Assembly: GCF_000169095.1 (NCBI RefSeq)
Contig: NZ_AAVU01000041.1
Location: 8,792 to 72,791 of the forward strand
Source of the DNA: Lyngbya sp. PCC 8106
GTDB lineage: Bacteria; Cyanobacteriota; Cyanobacteriia; Cyanobacteriales; Microcoleaceae
Direction of reading: 5' to 3'
DNA: 64,000 nucleotides
The notes under the pieces were generated by a model, which worked only from the letters and a program-made list of their open reading frames with translations, made no database searches and was not told the origin of the DNA. Within the stretch, counting starts at the first letter, position 1; the number at the start of each line of letters is the position of its first letter. Of the stretch, positions 44,884 to 55,900 are shown piece by piece. The translations under genes and the position numbers were made by a program.

Positions 44884-45391
44884 ACATTTCGTTGAGTTGA
44901 TTTAATTTTGATCTTAAGTCATCTAATCTTTCTTCGTTTACAGATTCTTCTGTAAGATTAGTTTCATCAGGAGAGAATTCTAATTCCAGTTTAACTTCTG
45001 CTGAATTGTAGGCATTAATTTGCAGATTACACTGAATTCTCATTTTTCCTTCAATCCATTTTCTAGACTCTAGTTCTAACAATTTACATTCAATTCCATT
45101 GGGAGGAAATATTAACAGAATGTTAGATAAATCCAGTTTCAGAGATTTGTCAGTAATTGGTAGCCAGCACAATTGATAAAGCAAGTAACTAATAGAAGCT
45201 ACATTCTTATCATGAGCTATAGCTATATTCCTTTGTCTTCCATCTCGACCTATTTGTTGTCCAGTTTTCTCGATATATTCTTTTAAATTTTGACTCAATA
45301 ACTCTTTCAGTCTGGCGACAGTAAATGTATCTTTTTCTAGCATGACAATATCATCATCGCAGTCTAGGCGGCAAAAATTTTCTTCACTCAT
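44882..45391 (-). CDS. KGK-domain protein 3
   Basis: I prefer the ATG of MSEENFCRLDCDDDIVM (45389-45391), giving 169 residues; an in-frame ATG at 45430 adds 13. The N-terminal CDDDIVMLEKDTFTVARLKELL, the central IECKLLELESRKWIEGKMRIQ and the C-terminal VKLELEFSPDE...LDDLRSKLNQL match the two tandem genes at 26633 and 27143. The central insertion (about 60-105) is longer here. The KGK triplet reads EGK. Function unknown. Confidence 0.58.
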   Translation of the reverse strand: MSEENFCRLDCDDDIVMLEKDTFTVARLKELLSQNLKEYIEKTGQQIGRDGRQRNIAIAHDKNVASISYLLYQLCWLPITDKSLKLDLSNILLIFPPNGIECKLLELESRKWIEGKMRIQCNLQINAYNSAEVKLELEFSPDETNLTEESVNEERLDDLRSKLNQLNEM

Positions 45392-45459
45392 GGGAAAACT
45401 TGAACTATAATTAACTTCTATCCGATACAATTATAAAGTGTGAGTGAACGGAAGCAAAA

Positions 45460-47286
45460 ATGAAGCGAATTTTAGGACTGGCGGCGTTTGGATGTATGAT
45501 AGTATCACCAGCTTGGGCGGAACAACCCCTCTATATTGCTTATCCTCCGCCTGAACACAAAACGACCTCAAACCGCATTTTTTTCATTGGAAGTGCTTCT
45601 CCCGATGCAGAAGTAACCGTTAATGGAGAAGTAATAGAACGTTCTCCTGCGGGTCATTTTGCACCGTCTTTTTCCTTAGATATGGGAGAAAATATTTTCA
45701 AGCTGCGACACAAAGACGAAGAAATAATACTCAAAATTAATCGTACTTCTAACTTACCGGAAATTCCTGACGGTGTGGCTTTTGTTGAAGATTCTCTCGA
45801 ACCGAAAGTTAATCTAGCTAGACTTCCGGGGGAGTTGGTTTGTTTTAGTGCAATTGCACCGCCTAATGGTCGAGTTTCAGTTGAGTTTGCAGGTCAAACT
45901 ATACCGTTATCTCGTCAAAACCAAGCCTTTGATTTGCCCAGTAATTTTGCGGTTTTAACCGGAAATAATCAACCGATAGAGTTAGAAATTAGTAAATATC
46001 AAGGTTGTGCGGAGATTGGAAAAAGTTTTCCGGTTCCTCGTCGGAGAAATCAAGTTAATTTAGGTCAACCGCAATATAAACTCACCTTAAAAGGGGAAAC
46101 TGTGACCCGAAATGCGCCGGGAAATATTACGATTATTTCTCCGGCTGAATTTGAAATCGCAGAAGTTACCGTTGATGAAGGCGTAGCGCGAACTGGCCCA
46201 AGTACAACCTATTCCCGTTTAACACCTTTACCGAAAGGAACTCGGGCGAGAATTACCGGGCGAGAAGGGGATTATTTACGCTTAGATTATGGGGGTTGGA
46301 TAAAAGCAGATGAAACCCGAACTTTTAAAGGAAAATTACCGCCCCAATCATTTATTAGAAGTGCGAGTTCTCGTCAAATTGGAGAGTGGACAGAGGTTTA
46401 TTTTCCCCTACAAATTCCAGTTCCAGTAACGGTTAAACAAGATAATCAAAGTTTAACACTCACTCTCCATAATACCACTGCACAAACGGATACAATTCGC
46501 TTTGATGATAGTCCGTTAATTGAACGGATGGACTGGGAACCCGTTCTTTCAGCGATGGAAGAACAACAGCAGGCGGTTCAATATACGTTTCACTTTAAAA
46601 CCAACCAACAATGGGGATATAAATTGCGGTATGAAGGCACAACTTTAGTGTTATCATTAAAGCATCCCCCGAAAATTGAAGAAGTCTCTCAGTCGAGTTT
46701 TTTTGGGGATATTTTTGGCCCGAAACCGTTGGCGGGAATGTATATTTTGATTGACCCTGGACATGGTAGCGAGAACGATTTGGGGGCAAAGGGGCCGACG
46801 GGATATCCCGAAAAAGATGTAAATTTAATCGTTTCTTATTTATTGCAAAATGAACTGATTAAACGGGGGGCGAGGGTGTATATGACGCGCAAATCTGAGG
46901 AGGATTTATTTCCCCAAGATAGGGTTAAAATGATTAACGATGAAGAACCCGATTTGGCGATTTCTGTTCATTATAACGCTTTACCGGATAACGGAGATGC
47001 GATTAAAACAAAGGGAATAGGAACGTTTTGGTATCATCCTCAAGCCCACAGTTTAGCCGTGTTTTTACATAATTATTTAGTAGAAACATTAGACCGTCCG
47101 TCTTATGGGGTATTTTGGAATAATCTGGCTTTAACTCGTCCGGCGGTGACTCCTTCTATTTTATTAGAATTGGGGTTTATGATTAATCCAGTTGAGTTTG
47201 AATGGATTGTTAACCCCCAAGAACAGAGAAAGTTAGCAGTTGCATTGGCGGATGGAATTGTAGAATGGGTAAAAACAACGCAGTAA
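45460..47286 (+). CDS. N-acetylmuramoyl-L-alanine amidase (AmiC-type)
   Basis: The protein has 608 residues with a signal peptide (ILGLAAFGCMIVSPAWAEQ). After two beta-rich repeats it has an SH3-like domain near 235-285 (VARTGPSTTYSRLTPLPKGT), a possible AMIN-like beta region near 300-410 and an Amidase_3 domain from about 425. Zinc ligands are in LIDPGHGSEN, YPEKDVNL and SVHYNA; the catalytic Glu is in ILLELGFMIN. It cleaves peptide from glycan in peptidoglycan, as in cell separation or, in filaments, septal junction formation. Single gene. Confidence 0.92.
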   Translation: MKRILGLAAFGCMIVSPAWAEQPLYIAYPPPEHKTTSNRIFFIGSASPDAEVTVNGEVIERSPAGHFAPSFSLDMGENIFKLRHKDEEIILKINRTSNLPEIPDGVAFVEDSLEPKVNLARLPGELVCFSAIAPPNGRVSVEFAGQTIPLSRQNQAFDLPSNFAVLTGNNQPIELEISKYQGCAEIGKSFPVPRRRNQVNLGQPQYKLTLKGETVTRNAPGNITIISPAEFEIAEVTVDEGVARTGPSTTYSRLTPLPKGTRARITGREGDYLRLDYGGWIKADETRTFKGKLPPQSFIRSASSRQIGEWTEVYFPLQIPVPVTVKQDNQSLTLTLHNTTAQTDTIRFDDSPLIERMDWEPVLSAMEEQQQAVQYTFHFKTNQQWGYKLRYEGTTLVLSLKHPPKIEEVSQSSFFGDIFGPKPLAGMYILIDPGHGSENDLGAKGPTGYPEKDVNLIVSYLLQNELIKRGARVYMTRKSEEDLFPQDRVKMINDEEPDLAISVHYNALPDNGDAIKTKGIGTFWYHPQAHSLAVFLHNYLVETLDRPSYGVFWNNLALTRPAVTPSILLELGFMINPVEFEWIVNPQEQRKLAVALADGIVEWVKTTQ

Positions 47287-47317
47287 TTTTATGAAGGAGT
47301 TTGTCAAATAAATATCG

Positions 47318-48196
47318 ATGTTTATTCCAGCCCATACTGATTTATTCCAGCCAACTCTTAACGCTTTAAAATCTTTAGGAGGTTCGGGAAATAATCAGGA
47401 AATTTATGATAAAGTTTGTGAATTAGAAAACTTTTCTGAGGAACAGCAGAGTGTTCTTCATAAAGAAGGGCCACAAACAGAAATTAGCTATCGATTAGCC
47501 TGGGCTAAAAGTTATCTGAAAATATATGGAGTGATAGAAAGTGTTAGGAGAGGCGTATGGTCTTTGACTGAGAAAGGGCGAAATCTGACGTCGATTGACC
47601 CAAAAAAAGTTCAGCGTTTTGTGCAGTTAAATACTCGGCAAAAACGCCAAGATAATTCCTCTAATAACTTAGATAATAATATAGAAGAAAAAGCTCTTAT
47701 TCAAGACGGGGAGGAAAGTTTAGATTTAGTTGAGTCTAATGTTTGGGTGGAGAAATTACTTCAGGTTTTACAGAAACTTTCTCCTGATGCTTTTGAACGA
47801 TTATGTCAGCGTCTCTTAAGAGAGTCTGGGTTTGTGAAAGTTGAAGTGACCGGAAAAAGGGGTGATGGAGGAATTGATGGGATTGGAGTTTTGAAAATTG
47901 GTTTGTTGAGTTTTCAAGTTTTTTTTCAATGTAAACGATATATTGGCTCTGTAGGGTCTTCGGAGATTCGTGATTTTCGAGGTGCAATGGTGGGTAGAAC
48001 CGATAAAGGTTTGTTGATAACAACTGGAACTTTTACTCGTTCGGCTCAACAGGAAGCAACCCGAGATGGCGCTCCTGCGATTGATTTAATTGATGGAGAA
48101 CAACTCTGTCAACTTCTTAAAGATTTGAAGTTAGGTATTGAAACCAAGACCATAGAAGTGATTGAAATTAATCAAACCTGGTTTGCTAAACTTTAA
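47318..48196 (+). CDS. Mrr-like restriction endonuclease
   Basis: The protein has 292 residues. Residues 1-95 form an Mrr-type winged-helix N-terminal domain (IYDKVCELENFSEEQQ, RLAWAKSYLKIYGVIESVRRGVWSLTEKG). The catalytic domain, about 145-270, has FERLCQRLLRESGFVKVEVTG, the nuclease core GDGGIDGIG...VFFQCKRY (a D-(x)n-QxK site) and GLLITTGTFTRSAQQEA. Mrr proteins are type IV enzymes that cut methylated DNA. No methylase lies beside it. It follows amiC by 31 bases but is unrelated to it. Confidence 0.85.
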   Translation: MFIPAHTDLFQPTLNALKSLGGSGNNQEIYDKVCELENFSEEQQSVLHKEGPQTEISYRLAWAKSYLKIYGVIESVRRGVWSLTEKGRNLTSIDPKKVQRFVQLNTRQKRQDNSSNNLDNNIEEKALIQDGEESLDLVESNVWVEKLLQVLQKLSPDAFERLCQRLLRESGFVKVEVTGKRGDGGIDGIGVLKIGLLSFQVFFQCKRYIGSVGSSEIRDFRGAMVGRTDKGLLITTGTFTRSAQQEATRDGAPAIDLIDGEQLCQLLKDLKLGIETKTIEVIEINQTWFAKL

Positions 48197-48236
48197 ATTT
48201 AAGTGATTTATTTTGATCGATTTTAGATGATTTAGA

Positions 48237-49313
48237 TCAACTTTGTATGACCTCAAACAGCCATTTTTCAACGCGATGACCCCACGCTTCTAAAGAATAT
48301 TCAGTTTCCGCCTGTTTTCTACACCACAAACGGTCAATTTTGTCAAGCTTTTTAATTGCTTCCACCAACCCTTCGACGCTATCGGGTTCAACCAACCAAC
48401 CTGTTTCGCCCTCTCGCACAATTTCTGCTGTTCCACCCCGACGATAGGCAATCACCGGAACCCCACAGGCTAAGGCTTCAATAGCGACATTTCCAAAGGC
48501 TTCTACCCATCGGGGAGTCATCAATAGTGCCTGACACTCTCGCAGGTGTTTTTGTAACTCATTTGTTGATAGAAATCCCAAGTATTCTATCGGTGCATCG
48601 GGGTAATCTTGATTGATTTTTTGCCAATAGGATTCATCCTGCATTTTTCCCATTATCTTAAGAGGAATTCCGGTGATTTTTGCTGCTAAAACTGCATCTT
48701 CTAACGCTTTTTCCGGTGCAATTCGACCCAACCAAGCTAACTGATGTTTTGGTGTCGCACAAAATTGATACTGTTCAAGACTAATTCCACTTTGCAAGCA
48801 AGTGAAGTTTTGGGGAATAATATTAAAAGTTTCTGCCTGAGTTTTAGTATAAAAACCAATGGTATTCGGAAACTGTTCAATCGTTTTTTGAACTATCAAA
48901 TCCAGGGCATCGGAGAAAGAACCCATACTAATCCAATGGAGGATTTTAATCTTAAAAAAAGGCGTTAAATAAAGTGGCAACCAATCATAGGCAAAATTTA
49001 TAATTAAATCATAATTATTCTGCATTTTGCGGGCATAATCCCACATATTTTCTAAAACCGAATCGGGGGGTAAAATAATCGGAGTATCTCGGTCTTGAGA
49101 TTGCGCCATGATTTGGAGATTGCCCGAAATTTCGATCACATTAATCGACTCTACCACCGAACCTTCTGGCGCTAAAACTGTAATTTTATGACCTCTTTGT
49201 TGTAAAGTCTTCGCTATATTTAACAGTGTTAATTCCACACCACCCCCTATTCCTGACCCTAATGGCCCGACGGGAGTTGAGATTAATAATAGTTTCAGTA
49301 AATTAGAACTCAT
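48237..49313 (-). CDS. Glycosyltransferase family 4
   Basis: The protein has 358 residues in a GT-B fold. The N-terminal domain has GSGIGGGVELTLLNIAKTLQQRGH, and the C-terminal donor-binding domain has LAWLGRIAPEKALEDAV and the E-x7-E-like EAFGNVAIEALACGVPVIAYRRGGTAE. It transfers a nucleotide-activated sugar, probably to a polysaccharide or lipid; the donor is unknown. Single gene. Confidence 0.87.
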   Translation of the reverse strand: MSSNLLKLLLISTPVGPLGSGIGGGVELTLLNIAKTLQQRGHKITVLAPEGSVVESINVIEISGNLQIMAQSQDRDTPIILPPDSVLENMWDYARKMQNNYDLIINFAYDWLPLYLTPFFKIKILHWISMGSFSDALDLIVQKTIEQFPNTIGFYTKTQAETFNIIPQNFTCLQSGISLEQYQFCATPKHQLAWLGRIAPEKALEDAVLAAKITGIPLKIMGKMQDESYWQKINQDYPDAPIEYLGFLSTNELQKHLRECQALLMTPRWVEAFGNVAIEALACGVPVIAYRRGGTAEIVREGETGWLVEPDSVEGLVEAIKKLDKIDRLWCRKQAETEYSLEAWGHRVEKWLFEVIQS

Positions 49314-49346
49314 ATTATTAGAAAACTATTTTTAATTTTAAACTTC

Positions 49347-50372
49347 TTATCGAGGAGGTTCATCGCCAATTGTGGGTAATGGACGCATCCGACTTAACTT
49401 ATCTGCCGCCCATTTTGCTGTTTCTCGAACTTCGCTATCAGGGTCATCCGCAGCCCGTTGTAACAACTGATTCATCTGACAAGCTAAGTCATAAATACGG
49501 GTTAAATCTCGAATTGCATTTTTTCGGACTTCTGCATTTTCATCTTGTAATGATAGCGTTAACGCCCGACTCATGGGTTTCAGTGTGCGAGTTCCAATTT
49601 CTGAAAGGGCGGCTAAAATCAAACTTCGCTGTTTAGAATCAGAATTATAAATTAAATCCACTAAGGGTTGAATCGCCCGAGAATCGCCTTGTTGACCCAA
49701 TTCCCAAATCGTTTGACTGCGTTTAGTTGGATTCGTATTTTGTAATTCTAAAATTAATTGTTCCACTCGGTCAAGTTGAGGAAAACGGGGCTTATCAGCG
49801 ATTAAAAAAGTATCACCCGAATGAACTTGGGGGGGAATAGATACTTTTTCTGGATGTTCTTTTTGGGAGCGAGGTATGTCTACATAGCCGTTATTTTCCC
49901 CAGATTCGTTCACAGATTGATGAGTGGGTGGGGATGAGGTTTTGGAGAGGTCATTGGCATCTTCGAGTTGAAACGGAGAAGCAGGAGTTGGAGGAGTTAA
50001 TGTATTTTCTGACTGAACAAAATAGGGCGAAGACTGTTCAACAGTTTCCTCTGGCAGTTGTTCTTCGGCTTCTGGTTCCGGCTGATGACCAATTAATTTA
50101 ACAATAATAAAAACAGCTCCTCCGGTTACAATTATTGATCCAAAACCGAGTAAAATTAATCCTGTCGGCAGTTTAGTCGGAAGCTGGAATTTTTGCTTTT
50201 CAGAAGTAGAATTTTCTTGTGACAATATTAATGAACGGGTTGATTCATCGGAGAGAACAGGAGGCTGTAGGTCGGTCAAATTTTGAGACATCGTACTTTG
50301 ACTCGGACGGTCGAGGAAGCCCGAGAACGTCAAGTAGGTCAATAGGAGTAGAGGAATGTGGTAAGAAGCCAT
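49347..50372 (-). CDS. Membrane-anchored HEAT-repeat protein
   Basis: The protein has 341 residues. A first hydrophobic stretch (HIPLLLLTYLTFSGFL) and a second membrane helix near 72-95 (LILLGFGSIIVTGGAVFIIV) flank a short loop. A Pro/Ser/Glu-rich linker covers about 100-200. From 205 on come HEAT-type repeats (TKRSQTIWELGQQGDSRAIQPLVDLIY, RSLILAALSEIGTRTLKPM, AEVRKNAIRDLTRIYD, SEVRETAKWAADKL). HEAT proteins are scaffolds; in cyanobacteria some act on phycobilin lyases, but the membrane anchor argues otherwise. Partner unknown. Confidence 0.75.
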   Translation of the reverse strand: MASYHIPLLLLTYLTFSGFLDRPSQSTMSQNLTDLQPPVLSDESTRSLILSQENSTSEKQKFQLPTKLPTGLILLGFGSIIVTGGAVFIIVKLIGHQPEPEAEEQLPEETVEQSSPYFVQSENTLTPPTPASPFQLEDANDLSKTSSPPTHQSVNESGENNGYVDIPRSQKEHPEKVSIPPQVHSGDTFLIADKPRFPQLDRVEQLILELQNTNPTKRSQTIWELGQQGDSRAIQPLVDLIYNSDSKQRSLILAALSEIGTRTLKPMSRALTLSLQDENAEVRKNAIRDLTRIYDLACQMNQLLQRAADDPDSEVRETAKWAADKLSRMRPLPTIGDEPPR

Positions 50373-50486
50373 GAAATGCTATTGAAAATGTTCACAAGTC
50401 GGGTGTAATCTTGAGCTAGCTCCATCCTAACTTCTCTGACACCCAGATTCTCGTTTTTCAACAAAGTAAACCCATTAAATTTCCGA

Positions 50487-51771
50487 ATGACAGGAGAGCG
50501 CACCCACAAACAGACTCAAAAGTTCATCACTACTGAAGCCTTCAGACAAAGGGGTGAACTCGGTGAACAGCAAGTTTGGGAAACGATTCGCCAGACTTTT
50601 GCTCACCGTCATTGTATCGCATATTGGCGTTATCCGATCTTCTCAAAAACAGGAGCTTTTCGTAAAGAACCGGATATTTTAATTCTAGATGCTCAACTGG
50701 GGTTAATTGTTATAGAAGTCAAGTCTATCACTCTTGATAAAATTGTTACTATTACAGGTCATATCTGGGCGTTACAAAATTTTTACACAACTCGCATCAC
50801 GCCCTACCAACAAGCAGAAAACCAACTCTTTGCTTTGCTGAACTATTGGGATTCTGAACCTATTCTCAAACATCAAGTTTTTGCACTGGCGATAGTTGCT
50901 TTACCTTTTATTTGCGCTCAAGATTGGCAAAAACGAGGCTTTGAAAAATTACCGATTTCTCCTCCTATTATCTTTAAAAATATTTTCTTAACTCCATCTT
51001 ATCTGGTTGAATTAATAACTCAAATTCCTTCTTTAGTTCCGGGAAAAATACTCACTTCACCTCAATGGGAGTTATTACAAGCCATTATCTCTGGAACCCC
51101 TTTATATTGAAGATTGGGAAGTGATGGGTTATCAAGTGAATATTGAAAAGTCGGTTTGTTCTCCTATTCCCAAAGTGACCTGATCTTTTACTTCGGAAAA
51201 TTTTCCTCATCCAGTTTCACAGTTTTGGGAAAATTCTCTGATTGAATTTGAAGCTTATCATTCTCGTCAAAATGAATTGACTACCCTTTATCAACATCTT
51301 TATCACAATTTAAGGAGAGATGGATTACGTCCGAGTCGGGAAATTTTAATTATTATTTTAGGGGATGTTTTTGAAGCGATGACCTTGGAAACTTATGTCG
51401 CTAATTTTTTGATGACACAGGGATTAGATATTTATATTCCGGGGTCAGTTGATTGTAATATTGTCACCTCTCAAAAAGAGAAACCCAATCAATTTTGGTG
51501 TGAGGGTGGAATTACTATTTCTCGTATTCATCGGGCGAAAGGACAAGAAGCGGATATGGTTTATTTAGTCGGGTTTGATAAAATTGCCAAAGACGAAGCA
51601 AATCTTAGTTTTCGTCATCAATTATTTGTTGCTTTAACGCGGTCTAGAGGTTGGGTGAGGTTAACGGGAACGGGTGCTTATCCGATGTATAATGAAGTGG
51701 CGAAAGTGATTCAATCCGGGGATAGGTTTAGCTTTATCCAGCGACAACCCCACGCCGAGAAATGGGTTTAA
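50487..51771 (+). pseudogene. NERD-domain helicase, decayed by internal deletion
   Basis: The 5' part, 50487-51110 (207 residues), is an intact-looking NERD nuclease-like domain (EPDILILDAQLGLIVIEVKS). The 3' part, 51277-51771, is the end of a UvrD-type helicase, with IHRAKGQEADMVYL and HQLFVALTRSRGWVRL (motifs V and VI). Between them 51111-51276 reads on as EDWEVMGYQV...IPKVT, a TGA, then FTSENFPHPVSQFW. Walker A and B are absent, so the ATPase core has been deleted. The gene cannot give a full helicase; the NERD part might still be made. Confidence 0.85.
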
Positions 51772-51863
51772 CGGATGTGGGAGAAATGTTGCGGTGTTAT
51801 CATTTGGGAAACCGGAACTTTCGGGGAATTCATTGAGTCGGAGTTGATTTAACGGGTATTTGT

Positions 51864-52250
51864 TTGTCTGAGGCGAACTTGATGGGCGCGAATTTAGCTC
51901 AAGCAAAACTGACCGATGCTAATCTTGAAAGTGCAAAGTTAGTGGTTGCTAACCTCTCTCAAACGGTGATTACCCGTGCCAATTTACAGCAAGCAAAGTG
52001 TGTTGGGGCAAACTTTTCTCACGCCCAATTAAATTTTGCAAATCTGACCCATGCTGATTTACGAGATAGTGATTTAAGTCATGCTCAATTAATCGGTGCA
52101 ACCTTGGAAGGGGCGAATTTAACCGGAGCAAATCTGAGTCATACAAATTTAAGTCAAGCGAATCTCAAACAAGCTGATTTAACTGAAGCGACTTTGCAGG
52201 ACACAATATATTCCCACTCTACTTTACCTGATGGTACAATTTCTCCCTAA
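51864..52250 (+). CDS. Pentapeptide-repeat protein, probably N-terminally truncated
   Basis: The 128-residue frame, here from a TTG, is a run of A(D/N)Lxx repeats (ANLMGANLAQAKLTDANLES and on), forming a right-handed beta-helix. Upstream in the same frame a natural start at 51786 (MLRCYHLGNRNFRGIH) reaches an in-frame TGA at 51834-51836, after which VGVDLTGICLSEANL continues the repeats. This suggests a nonsense or small indel mutation near the N-terminus. Function unknown; it follows the decayed helicase gene. Confidence 0.7.
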   Translation: MSEANLMGANLAQAKLTDANLESAKLVVANLSQTVITRANLQQAKCVGANFSHAQLNFANLTHADLRDSDLSHAQLIGATLEGANLTGANLSHTNLSQANLKQADLTEATLQDTIYSHSTLPDGTISP

Positions 52251-52358
52251 CCTTGTCAACCCTTTCTACATTTTTTAACACTATTTTGATCGAGAAGCGG
52301 TAAACTAGAAAAGTAACAAAATTTTGTTGTAATTGTTGACGACGATTAGCAAATCAGG

Positions 52359-52889
52359 ATGAGCGATTTATACGTTTCTTGGTCAGATTATCACCAAGCC
52401 ATCGAGTCCTTAGCAGCGAAAATCTACCACTCGGGCTGGCAATTTAATCAAATTGTTTGTTTAGCCAGGGGAGGACTGAGAATTGGAGATTTGCTTTCGC
52501 GGATTTATGATACACCGTTAGCAATTCTTTCTGCGTCTTCCTATCGAGGTTCTGAAGGTCGAGTTCGAGGTCAAATTAAAATCGCGAATCATCTCACTAT
52601 GACAACAGAAAGCCTTGGAAGTCAGGTTTTATTAGTTGATGATTTGGTGGATTCTGGGATTAGTTTACAAGACTGTCTATCGTGGTTAGAAACAAACTAT
52701 ACTGCTGAAATTAAAGAAATTAAAACGGCTGTTTTATGGTACAAAGCTTGTTCGGTGATTGTTCCTGATTTTTATGTCGAATATTTGGCTGATTCTCCTT
52801 GGATTCATCAACCGTTTGAACGCTATGAAAAAATGACGCCCGCTGAAGCTGCACAAAAGAGTGAACTCACTCAGCAAGCTATTCATTAA
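52359..52889 (+). CDS. Phosphoribosyltransferase-domain protein
   Basis: The protein has 176 residues. The PRPP loop is QVLLVDDLVDSGISLQD, and an upstream CLARGGLRIGDLLSRIYDTPLAIL is the pyrophosphate-loop region. The fold fits xanthine/hypoxanthine-guanine phosphoribosyltransferase-like proteins; the C-terminal hood is DSPWIHQPFERYEKM. It probably salvages a purine base with PRPP; the exact base is unclear. Confidence 0.8.
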   Translation: MSDLYVSWSDYHQAIESLAAKIYHSGWQFNQIVCLARGGLRIGDLLSRIYDTPLAILSASSYRGSEGRVRGQIKIANHLTMTTESLGSQVLLVDDLVDSGISLQDCLSWLETNYTAEIKEIKTAVLWYKACSVIVPDFYVEYLADSPWIHQPFERYEKMTPAEAAQKSELTQQAIH

Positions 52890-52949
52890 AAAATGTAGGC
52901 TTTTCCGGAATTGAGGGAATGTTATCTGTTATCAAAGGGGTGAGCTTTT

Positions 52950-55900
52950 ATGAAAAACGCTATGGAAACCCAACGCCAATACCGCAAAATTTGGAAGCGG
53001 TTTATATTAATATTTTTGTTTGTTGTGACGCTAGCGGGTTGTCGATTTTTGAGTCTGACCCCCACAGAAGCGCCGCTAACGACAGTTTCCGCCTTACCTG
53101 TTCCTCAACTTCCCGACTGGATAGAACAAATTAGTCCAACCGGAGAAGTCACTTCTCAGAGTCAAATTCAGATTATTTTTAAAAACCCGTTAATTCCGGT
53201 TGAACGTTTGGATTCTCCCCAACAGCGTCAACTTCTCAATCACTTTGAAATTACCCCCCAACTTCCCGGACAATTTCGCTTTCTGACTCCGCGAATGGTT
53301 GGGTTTCAAGCTGACCGAGCATTACCGTTAGCGACTCGAATTCAGGTCAAACTCAAACCCGGCTTGTCTGACCTCGAAAATCACAGCCTAGACCAAGATT
53401 TAGCCTGGACGTTCAACACCGACTCGATTCAGCTTACTAATCTACCCGGAACCGAAGAAAATCAGGGTACCCAGGAGAATCCTGTTGGTTTGACTCCTGA
53501 TTTGACGTTTAACTCTAACGTCGAACTCGATATAGACTCGTTAACGCAACAGGTCAAACTTGTTTCTGAAGCCTCAAATCAAGCCGTTCCTGTCAAGGCT
53601 AAACTCACGAAAAATCAGTTTAATTCCGAGTCTTTACCGCCTCAGACACAGTTCGATCCATCAAACCATAGTTGGCAGTATACCATAACGCCAACTCAAA
53701 GTCTAGAAAAAAGTACAAAATATACCTTACAAATAACACCTGGACTACATCCCAGTCGAGGTAATTTAGACAGTCAATTTATCATTTCCTCTCAAATAAA
53801 AACCTTCGACTCCCTGCAATTTGAAACCCTACAACTCTATGGTCAACCAACTGCGGGAGGGACCTATGGACGCTTTGAAAATGGCAGTCCTCAACTCAAA
53901 TTTAATAATCAAATTTTAGAAGCATCAGCCCAAGACAATATTAGTATTAATCCACCGCCCCCCGCAGATGCACCTCCTCTGATTCAAACCTATGGAAATA
54001 GTAATACAGTTAACCTCAATCCTTGGGCGTTAGAACCCCAAACAAACTATACCATTACCATTGGAAAAGACCTTAAAGATCAATTTGGTCAAACCTTAGA
54101 AAAACCAGTGACTCTCTCCTATCAAACAGGAGACGTTGCGGCTAATCTTTGGGCGCCAACGGGGTTAAATATTTTCCCCTCAACCCAAGATTTACAGCTT
54201 AATATTGCCACGACAAACTTACCCCAGTCGAAATATACCGCAGCTTATAAAATCGTTCAGCCGACTGATTTAGTGTATACCGATGTTGCCTATCCCCGCG
54301 AAAACCGCAAAAATCTTTTACCCCCCGAAAGAAACTGGACTTCTTTCTCCGTCAAAACTCCAGAAAACCAAACCCAAGATACCTCAATTAATTTACGGAA
54401 AACACTAGGAAAAGACACAGGAATGCTGGCTTATGGAGTTAAAGCCAGAACCACTCGTTATCAAGAAAACGGAAAACGACGCTGGAATGAACCTGAATTT
54501 TATGGGTTCGTTCAACTCACAAACTTAGGCGTTTTTTCCCAATGGTTTCCCGAGTCAGGACTGATAAAAGTTAATCATTTAGAAGACGGTTCTCCTGTTA
54601 ACAATGCTAGCGTTGAAATTTATCAATCTCAACTCGAAGCCCAAAGCTTTACCAACCCCAAACCTTGTGTAACCGGAACCACCAATGACAAGGGAATATT
54701 GGCGTTAAACTCCGAAGATTTACAACAATGTATGAATGGTAATCGCTTTACTGAAGCCCCAGAATTATTAGTGATTGCTAAAGAAGAAGACGACTGGGCT
54801 TTTGCACGGACTAATTCTTATAGTGGGATGTATGGCTATGGCATTTCTACAGACTGGCAAAATAATCAGCCTATCTCCCGAGGTGTGATTTTTTCTGACC
54901 GACAACTCTACCAACCCGGAGAAAAAGTTGCTTTAACAGGAGTTGCGTATTATCTACAAAATGGTGAATTAAAACAAGATAAAAACGTCAATTATACTGT
55001 TACGTTGAGAACCTCCGACGGTCAAGAGAAAACCCTCGGCACTTACCCAACCAACGAATTTGGTACATTTTCCCTTGAATTTAATCTTGATTCCGACCAA
55101 GCTTTAGGAGATTATAGTCTGAGTGCAAAAGCAGAAAATGAAGTAGAAATTTATGGAAACCTACGAGTCGCAGAATTCAAACCCCCAAACTTTAAGGTTG
55201 AGTTGAACCTCGATAAACAAACCGTTATTCAAGGGGAAACTCTCAGCGTCAATACAAACAGTAACTATCTGTTTGGTTCTCCCGTTGGAGGGGGAAAAGC
55301 CGAATACTATATCACTCGTACCCCAACAGAATTTACCCCTAAAGATTGGCAACAATATAGCTTTGGTAGACAATGGTTTTGGCCGGAAGAAAAACCCACT
55401 GTTCCTAGTGATGTCTTACAGAAAAGTGAGGTTCTCAACCCAGATGGAAAAGGCATCCAAAGCGTTAAAATTGACAAAGATTTACCCTTTCCGATGCAGT
55501 ATCGGATAGATGTAGAAGTGTCCGATGTTTCTAACTTAGCCGTTTCTGATTCTCAAAGTGTTATTGCTTTACCGAGTAACCGTTTAATTGGGTTAAAAAC
55601 CCCGTTTGTCGCCGAAGCAAACAAAGCTTTTCCCATCGAAGTTATTGTCACTGACCCCAATGGAAAACCCATTCCCAATATGGGAGTCCGTTTAGAATTG
55701 CAAGAAATGAATTATAGCAACGTTACCCGAGTGGTTGCAGGCGGACAAACTGATAAAAACCAAGTTGAATACAAAACCGTTGCGACAACACAAGTCAAGT
55801 CAAATAAGACTCCAAAAACCGTTTCTTTAACCCCTCCTGAGTCGGGTTCCTATCGGATTCGTGCGAATTTCACCAATAAATCTACCGAAGCAACAGCAAC

